Shown here piece after piece: positions 57,090 through 64,000 of a DNA stretch of 64,000 nucleotides. Position numbers and translations under genes: made by a program. Below the pieces are notes generated by a model. That model made no database searches and was not told the origin of the DNA. It saw nothing but the letters and a program-made list of their open reading frames with translations. Numbering within the stretch: position 1 is the stretch's first letter; each line of letters opens with the position of its first letter. Origin of the DNA: Simmondsia chinensis (Eukaryota > Streptophyta > Magnoliopsida > Caryophyllales > Simmondsiaceae); the NCBI GenBank assembly GCA_018398585.1, contig JAGTTD010000015.1, forward strand, positions 28,353,478 through 28,417,477, in the 5' to 3' direction.

Positions 57090-57700
57090 GAAACAAATTG
57101 TGCATTGCCTCAATCGAGGATAAAATGAGGGAGTAACGTCTGTGATGGTTTGGGCATGTTAAGCGGAGACCGTCCAATGCCCCTGTCAATAAATGCGAAC
57201 AACTCCATACTACGCACGGAGGAAAGGAAAAGGCAGGCTAAAGAAGAGTTGCATATAGATGATTAGACTTGACCTCACCCACTAAACTTAAATGAGGAGA
57301 TGCCCATAGATAGAGATGAGTGGTAGGTTAGAATAGGGATAGCCGACATAGCGGCCTATGATAGAAGAGCACAACAAAGCTAGCCCATAGTGCCCTTAGG
57401 CTTACATGTGCTATTGCTGCTTATTGGTTGCTTGTGGCTTGCTGTTGGTTTCTCATGCATTTTAGTGATGCTATTTTGTTGCTCTGTGCTCTGCTACTTG
57501 TTGTTTGTTGCTTCATCATTGCTCTATTGATTTGTTTGTTGATTGCTTTTCTGCTTTTTAGGTTGGGGTCCTCGGACACAGCTTCTCTTTACGGTAGCAC
57601 CCTAAAAGGGGTAAAACTATGTATATCACACCCCTTCTAAACCCTGCTATGGCGGGAGTGTGTGTGGCACATGGATTGTTATTGTTGTTGTTATCTTTTA
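57090..57700 (+). pseudogene. RTE-type LINE 3' remnant with full tail
   Basis: The plus strand encodes a decayed end of the reverse transcriptase ORF: SIEDKMRE, then after a frame change WFGHVKRRPSNAPV, the conserved C-terminal WFGHVxRRPxxxPV of plant RTE LINEs. Then come TTGCTGCTTATTGG-type sequence and a tail: GGTTGGGGTCCTCGGACAC, GGGGTAAAACTATG, CTGCTATGGCGGGAG, and a terminal TTGTTATTGTTGTTG microsatellite. This tail is shared by the 5S-headed SINEs and the short LINE fragments in the window. Confidence 0.7.
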
Positions 57701-57795
57701 CTTAGGTGATAAATTTTATCATTTAGAAGTTGGGTGATAAAACTTTTTAATTTCTTACTTGAATAATTTTGCTTGTCTATTTTAAACCCTTTGAG

Positions 57796-59203
57796 TATTG
57801 ATGTGATTTAAAAGAGTGTTTTAAAACCATCTACTCGCAAGCGTACGAGATCATCGTAGCTTTGTCGGGTATACGGGTCGTATCCACAGGGAATCGTGTC
57901 AAGTTAGATTTACTGATTAACGAGCGAGAATTTTTGGTTTTTTTAATGTGGTTTGAATGAGTTAAAGCTAAATTACTGAAACTGAATATAAGTGAGTTAT
58001 GACAATTCGATTGAGATTAGTTTAGGGTATGAATTTAAGGGTAGCTTAACACGTATCCCGTCATTATATTTTACTTAGGACGATGATTTGAAAGACTTAG
58101 GCTACAAGCTCTAAGCCTAGGTTAATATATAAATCAGGGCTTAGAGTAATGAATTAGTCCAAAGGCATAACCTATCTTAACACCCTAGATGTAGCATAGG
58201 TTATCTCATTAGCACTACTTAATTCCTTTGTTACTCCTAACTCAATATTAACTTTATATGAAAGATTGGGTTCAGAGTCGGGTACAACCTCAACCCTAAC
58301 CACGCATGAATTCCTGTTATGTTACGGTCCAGGCTACAAGCACAAGACTAATCGCTGCAAAGTTGGAGACGTAGTCATGGCTACAAGCACACATACAAAA
58401 ATATCCAACAATCATGAAGAACTCCCCACAGGGGTGCGAATATAACATAACTAAATCAATCGTCAAAAGCATAATATAAATCTGGGATACGGCGGCTACC
58501 CGCCCTTCATTCCCTAAACTAAGAAAGTTTACTCCTCCATGGGAGTTCTACACATACTTGAATTTATCGAAAAGAAAAGAGTGTGCGTAAAATAAATAGA
58601 AGACTAAACTCCCTAAATCTTTGTGTCGATGCTGATCCGAGCCTGAATTCCCCCAGTACTCCAACCTCTTGCGCTTCAGCTTTAGAGAACCTGTAGATCT
58701 CGTAGCGGCTTCGGGTTTTCGGGAAAGGGGAGGACGTGCGGCGAAAAAGCTCCTCTAGGTTGAATTTCCCTTCTTTATTTATAGGCGCTAGAAAATTTTA
58801 GGGTTCCGTACGGAACAATCCCGATCGATTGGATAAAAGACATGATCGATTGGCGAGCTCACGCACAAACTCTCGATCGATCGGTGCTTTCGGCCAATCG
58901 ATCGGCAATCCTTCGGTTAGTTCTTTAGGCCCTTTTCTTGAGTAAGACCTGAAGCGCTATGAAATATACTCGGTTCATCAAATTATGATCTGATGGTCCT
59001 TTCATCTGCACAAATGGTCGGGTTTCTCCAATCAGTTTTCAAAAGTGCCTCAATCGTGCTCAATTTTGCCATAATTCCTCTTCCGTCCGCTTTGGACGTA
59101 TTCTACATGAAAATGTACCTAAGCAACAACCGACCACACATATAGACGTCGAATATATGACAAAAAGGGAAAACAAAATGTGTAAAAATCATGCGTATCA
59201 ACA
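57796..59203 (-). repeat. Athila-like 3' LTR in minus orientation
   Basis: About 1.4 kb, TGTTGATACGC at 59203 to CATCAATA at 57796 on the minus strand. A strong TATA box (TATAAATA, 58783-58776) followed by a CT-rich leader fits a minus-strand promoter. A purine tract at 59219-59204 (TGTGTGGGTGTGGGGA on the minus strand) abuts it, as expected for a 3' LTR whose element lies to the right. No PBS is seen at the other end. Yet the gag-protease region to the right is on the plus strand. Confidence 0.6.
58776..58783 (-). promoter_or_regulatory. TATA box of the minus-strand LTR
   Basis: TATAAATA preceded by GGCGCC-like GC bases, about 30 bases upstream of ACCTAGAGGAGC, a plausible transcription start region. 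Confidence 0.55.
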
Positions 59204-59559
59204 TCCCCACACCCACACATTGCTTGTCCTCAAGCAATACCCAATTTAAACTAGCTACTGGCAAAATAAATAGAGTCAGGCTTTTAACCGTAAAGGTCAC
59301 TTGTGAAAATTATTTTTTGACCAAACTTGAGAGTGTACTTGAGAGTAGCGAATCCTTATGTGACGTTATTATTGCACTAGTTCTGACTTAAGTCTCTGTT
59401 ATTAAAGTCTTTTTACTAGTGAGTGATCTTAGAACTTCTCTTCCCTTCGTCTTACTTCGAAACCCTCTGACTTAAAGAAAAAATAAAGGTAATAAGTAAA
59501 GGAATAAGTTATCCTAACCCTTAACCACTAATCAATAGTGAAATCAAAAGGCTTTTCTT

Positions 59560-59982
59560 TTCTCTCTTATTTTCCCTTTTGTTTTTTTTTTTTTGTCTTT
59601 TTTTCTTCCTTCTTTTTTTTACTTAGTTTGGTGTGTCTCCCTCAAACTCATGTAGCGAATTTTCAGCCGGCAACTCCCGATCTAGTTGGCTCAAGGTGCC
59701 AGGTTTTAAGAGACCCCTACGGACCTAATTGCTCGAGTCTTAAGGATTCACAACCTAACCCGTTAGCACATACCTTTCTTTTTTTTTTCCTTATAGGTAT
59801 TAATGCTTATTTTGGTAACTATAAAGTTGATTCTTCTTAAGCTTTCCCTGTGGCCCATGTAGCGAGCTTTCGACCGGCAGCTCCCGACCCAGCTGGCTCA
59901 AGGTACCAGGTTTTAAAATACCCCTACGGGCTTACTTGCTCGAGACACAGGGGCTACAAGAACCAACCAGTCACCTCTTGAT
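59560..59982. repeat. Left arm of a long inverted repeat in the Athila-like element
   Basis: It contains two diverged direct units, each with CATGTAGCGA, CCGGCAACTCCCGA or CCGGCAGCTCCCGA, and GGCTCAAGGT-CCAGGTTTTAA. The whole stretch recurs in inverted orientation at 63597-64000 with roughly 90 percent identity by eye. Confidence 0.85.
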
Positions 59983-60339
59983 GTGTTTTTTAAAATACCC
60001 CTACGACCTGTGTGTTTTTTAAAACACTTTTAAAAAGCTTGCCGGGGAATCGGTAAGCTAAGTTGATTTTGAGATTAACAAGTCATTTTATTTTTTTTTT
60101 ATTTTTTTTGTTTAAGAAAAAAAATCAAAATAAATAAAAAAAAATTGGCTTTACCTTTTTTTTTCCGTTTATTTTTCGTTATTTTATTTTACTATTTGTA
60201 TTTTTTTAATTTTACTTTTAATTTTTTTATTTGTTTAAAAAAAAAATCTTATTTTTCGTTAGTTTATTTTTTTGTTTTATTTTTCTTTGTTCGTTTATTT
60301 TTACTTTTTTTTTTGTTTTACTTATTTTTTTTTTTTAGA

Positions 60340-62799
60340 ATGGCTAACTTTGTACCGCGTACGATTGGGAACCACTTCCTTCCCCACACGTACGTCACAC
60401 CCACCAGAGTTACGTTACCCGCCTTGGGTAATGTTAACTTTGAGCTTAAGCCTGAGATAATCAACATGCTTCCCATTTTCTATGGGAAGCCGATTGAGAA
60501 CCCATACGAGCACCTTGATGCGTTTATAGAAATTTGTGAAATTCGTCATCATCAAGGTGTTTCAACTGATGCTGTTCCGCTACGTCTTTTTCCATTCTCG
60601 TTAAAGGATGTAGCCAAAATGTGGTTTCAGTCTCTTTCGAGAGGTGAAATCACCACTTGGGCTGACCTCCAGCAAAAGTTCCTGATCAAATTTTATCCTA
60701 AAGCCAGAACTATGGCTATTAGACGTGCAATCAACAATTTTGAACAAAAGGATCAGGAACAATTCCATGAGAGTTGGGACAGATTTAAGGAGCTCCTTAG
60801 AAGTTGTCCCCACCACGGGTCACCCAGGTGGGCTCTTGTGCAGAATTTCTATGGTGGTCTCACGGCCTCCAACAAACAAATGGTTAATGCTTCATGCGAG
60901 GGAGCATTTAACCAACAAGATGAGGACGAGGCATGGACGTTATTTGAGCGCCTCAGCAAACACTCTCTCGACCAAGCCTCTTCTGTGAGGGTGGTTAGAG
61001 GGGGCACACATGGTGCCTACGAAGTAGCACCTACTAATGACATTAACCTCCGACTAGACACCCTTAGTAGGAAGATAGATCAGCTTATGAACTTGCATGC
61101 GAATCCTACTAATGTGTGCCCAGTCTATGTAGCTGAGTTATCGAGTGGTACTACTCCGTGTGGCATTTGTTCGAGTGAGGACCATTCTGTGTTTAATTGT
61201 TTATATGCGTCATAATTTTTCGAATATGTACAGGAACAGGTTCATACAGCTCAAGGATATTCGGGAAATAGCGATCCGTTCTCCAACACCTACAATCCTG
61301 GGTGGCGCGATCATCCGAACTTCTCGTGGAAGCAAAATGCCAATCATAATCAACCCACGAGACAACAAGAACCCGGCTTTGTAGGTAACGCGCACCCTCC
61401 CATTCTGTAGGGAGGGCACTGGTATGATACTCAGCCTCACTCCAAAGTTACCCTTGATAACCCTCCTTCCCCAACTCCAGGATATACTTCACAATTTCAA
61501 GAGCGTATGCTCTATTTTATGGAAAACACCACACAACTGGTTCGGTCTCACTCTCAATCTATAGCTAGATTAGAAGACCAGATAGGATAATTGGCCCAAG
61601 CACTTCATAAGCGAGAGGAAGAGAGGTTACCCTCCCAACCTCTCACACTTCCAGTAGGGTCAACTAGCTCTAGCCCAAACTTGCCCCCTCACGAGCAAAT
61701 TCGGGTTGTGTTAGTGTCTAGGGAAGAGAACCTTCGAGATGTGGAGGTCGAGGTTGAGGTTGAGGTTGAGGTTGAAAAGGAGAGCACGGACCCATCTCCC
61801 ACCGCTGACAGGGAGGGCCCACAAGGAAGGTTTGTTGAACCTACTGTCCCTTTTCCTTCGGCCCTTAGAGGACCGAAGAAGAAGGATGACCAAAAGAGGA
61901 CTGAGCTCGTAGACTTGTTTAAGGACGTGAAGATCAACTTACCATTGATCGAAGCTATTAAACACATTCCTATATATGCCAAATTCCTCAAGTACCTTTG
62001 CACCAAAAAGAAGCGCGCACAAGCGCATATCCCGAAGAAGGTCCGGCTCACCGAGAAGGTGAGCAGCATATTAGTGTCAGGCGCCCCGCCTAAGTTTCGA
62101 GACCCTGGGGCTTTTACAGTTCCATGTGTTTTAGGAGAGCGTTACACCAGTAGAGCCTTGCTAGATCTAGGAGCAAGTGTAAACCTCATTCCTTACTCAG
62201 TTTTTCAGGAACTGGGAATAGGACACCTTAAGCCAACTACTGTTACACTGCAGTTGGCTGATAGGACAGAGCGTGTATCTCGTGGGGTGGTGGAGGACGT
62301 ACTTGTCAAGGTTGACAAGTTTGTCTTCCCGGTCGATTTTATTGTATTAGATATAGGCCCTACTCCTAGACAGAAGCACAATGCTCCCATCATTCTAGGT
62401 CGACCGTTTCTAGCAACGGCCGACGCTGTAATTCACTGTAGGACAGGAGTGTTGGAGGTTTCTTTTGGAAATCTCAAGGGCAAATTAAAGGTCTCGAACT
62501 TTGTTCGACACCCTGAGACCGAGGACAAATTGGAATGTTATAGAGTTGATGATATTGACCCTTTGGTAGAGACGGATAAGCCCGATTTTATCACAAGTGC
62601 GGAATATAATAGTGTCCCTGTCTGTGTCGATAGTTGTACTTTATCACCTACACTTAGTAGGATAGAGATTTGTGACCCTGACGCTGGTAATGTTTCCTTC
62701 CTTGATAGTCACGGGTCTCAAAACGCTGTTGGGTTTGGGGATCGTCCCTATTGGATCAACCTGAGTTTTATGGCAGATATCGCCTCGAATTTTGGTTGA
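60340..62799 (+). pseudogene. Athila-like gag-protease, three in-frame stops, no pol
   Basis: One reading frame from the ATG at 60340 (MANFVPRTIGNHF) to a stop at 62799, broken by stops at 61213, 61408 and 61588. Gag core at about 40-230 (INMLPIFYGKPIENPYEHLD, FQSLSRGEITTWADLQQKF, YNGL-like FYGGLTASN) and a knuckle-like CGICSSEDHSVFNC near 61160. Downstream, the Athila-type aspartic protease: RALLDLGASVNLIPYSVF near 62160, with LGASVNL in place of the usual DxGAS, then APIILGRPFLATADAVI near 62390. Then the frame ends. Reverse transcriptase, RNase H and integrase are absent: the sequence moves straight to the post-pol motif AGCGCTCATGGGAGGCAACC at 62842. This is a non-autonomous gag-protease element with only nonsense lesions. 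Confidence 0.85.
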
Positions 62800-63596
62800 T
62801 CTCGTGTTCTAAACTACGTCCGGCTGAAGACGTTAAACTTAGCGCTCATGGGAGGCAACCTAACCTATCTTTAGTTTAGTTTTATTTTATTTATTATTAT
62901 TATCATTTTTTTTTAGCATGAACTCTGTTCCAATTGTAGATCCGTTTATTATCCCTCATATGATAACTTTGTTTTTCTTTTACTAAACACTTGTACGCTC
63001 TTTATTTCTAATACTAGTAACAAGTTTATTTAGTATCCTGTCTTCTATGTCTTCAATTGCAGCTTGCTACCTCCATTTTTCTTCTTTGGATTTTCTTACC
63101 ACATGTCGCTGAATATGTCACACCTCAGGTCGTCTCTTTCCTCTCCTTGCTTGAATTTATTTTTGTCGATTTGCATTGAGGACAATGCAAGGTTTGGGTT
63201 TGGGGATGACAGATAAGAGTCAACTTTGTTTGTCCTTTAAGCTTAATTCAGCATAAATTAGCTACACATTTTTTTTTGGAAGGCATAAATATGAGGTTGT
63301 TTGTGACCATTATCGTAGCCCAGTTCTGTGATGTACTTTGACGATTAGAATAATTATGAGACGAGATTATTGCTGGATCAGACTTTTGAATCCATATTTT
63401 TGTTTTTTAACTAGTTAATGAGATTATTACTTTTCACCCTTAATCTTGTGACATATCCTACTGTTTGGGTCGAAATAATGGTAATAATTTTAGGAATAGG
63501 AATCCACCTCTCTACTCCTAACAATGTTGAAATCAATTGTACATTTCTTTATCTTAGGTAACCCTTTAAAAAAAAAAAGAAGAAGAAAATAGAAAA
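62800..63596 (+). other. Post-pol region of the Athila-like element
   Basis: Non-coding. AGCGCTCATGGGAGGCAACC and, at about 63175, GCATTGAGGACAATGCAAGG followed by TTTGGGTTTGGGGATG, a block typically found after pol in Athila-group elements. No env-like ORF. Confidence 0.55.
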
Positions 63597-64000
63597 AAAG
63601 AGGTGACTGGTTGGTTCTTATAGCCCCTGTGTCTCGAGCAATTAGGTCCGTAGGGGTCTCTTAAAACCTGGTACCTTGAGCCAACTGGATCGAGAGCTGC
63701 CGGCCGAAAGCTCGCTACATGGGCCACAGGGAAAGCTTAAGAGGAATCAACTTTATAGTTACCAAAATAAGCACTAAAAAAAGGGGTATGTGCTAGCAGG
63801 TTAGGTTGTGGATCCTTAAGACTCAAGCCATTAGGTCCATAGGGGTCTCTTAAAACCTGGTACCTTGAGCCAACTGGATCGGGAGCTGCCGGCCGAAAAA
63901 TCGTTACATGGGTTTCAGGGAGACACATCTAACCAAGTAAAAAAAAAAAAAAAGAGAGTAAAAAAAGAAAAAAGGGAAGAAGGGAAAACAAGAGATAAAA
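63597..64000. repeat. Right arm of the inverted repeat, runs off the window
   Basis: Reverse-complement copy of 59560-59982, including both direct units and the T-rich / A-rich spacers. Homology continues to the last bases of the window, so the arm extends further. Confidence 0.85.

Noticed and set aside
57428..57640. 70-codon hydrophobic ORF resembling a membrane peptide
   Set aside because: It lies in the TTGCTGCT-rich 3' region of the RTE LINE; the hydrophobicity comes from low-complexity T-rich codons.
59204..59245. Primer-binding site after a plus-oriented 5' LTR
   Set aside because: The bases after the LTR do not match a tRNA 3' end; on the other strand they form a purine tract, and the LTR's TATA box also reads on the minus strand.
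60145..60339. Start of the gag ORF at 60145 with a Phe-rich, membrane-like N-terminus
   Set aside because: The segment is T-rich non-coding leader; gag similarity starts with the ATG at 60340.
1..64000. Clustered biosynthetic pathway, CRISPR array, phage or bacterial operon
   Set aside because: Only one metabolic gene is present, repeats are eukaryotic TEs, and genes are intron-bearing; nothing supports a prokaryotic system.

Overview
This window reads as nuclear DNA of a flowering plant, most likely a eudicot. It is AT-rich, the genes have spliced GT-AG introns, and the space between them is dominated by plant transposable elements. There are no bacterial operons, rRNA genes, intact tRNA genes or CRISPR arrays. 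I recognise two apparently intact host genes, both on the minus strand. The first is a UGT74-like family 1 glycosyltransferase (three exons, 6887 to 686, 469 codons). The second is the mitochondrial ribosomal protein uS5m (eight exons, 42570 to 33442, 506 codons). I joined their exons by reading splice sites and frame by eye. Almost everything else is mobile DNA.

Layout. 1-330 is a copia RNase H remnant. 686-7026 is the UGT gene, with TE-filled introns. 7785-15660 is a truncated copia element (minus) that was entered by a very young chromovirus-type gypsy element (8940-14571: 453-bp LTRs that look identical, TSD AAACT). 16327-17047 is a solo LTR carrying a 5S-headed SINE. 17938-22940 is a complete but decayed copia element (plus, TSD TATCT). 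23000-33400 is a mosaic of MITEs, two neighbouring TRIMs, tRNA-type SINEs, a hAT-like element with a tandem duplication, a lone LTR and an RTE-type LINE end split by a fold-back MITE. 33442-42570 is the uS5m gene, whose introns hold many small TEs. 42729-46148 is a 5S-headed SINE split by a 3.2-kb hAT element with a broken transposase. 46239-49628 is an older Mutator-like (MULE) element split by a younger one that carries a GRF zinc-finger ORF. 50798-55824 is a decayed copia element (minus). 55829-57700 holds MITEs and a second RTE LINE end. 57796-64000 is an Athila-like gag-protease region between inverted repeats, running off the window.

How the parts relate. Several nested insertions can be ordered by target-site duplications (TSDs). 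The most informative small elements are SINEs. One family has a 5S rRNA-derived head and a body that matches the 3' tail of the RTE LINEs in the same window. A second, tRNA-headed SINE ends in a similar tail. This suggests two Pol III elements using one LINE's machinery. A TRIM family overlaps its tRNA-iMet primer-binding site with what looks like a tRNA-type box A / box B pair. The two host genes do not obviously work together: one glycosylates small molecules in the cytosol and the other belongs to the mitochondrial ribosome.
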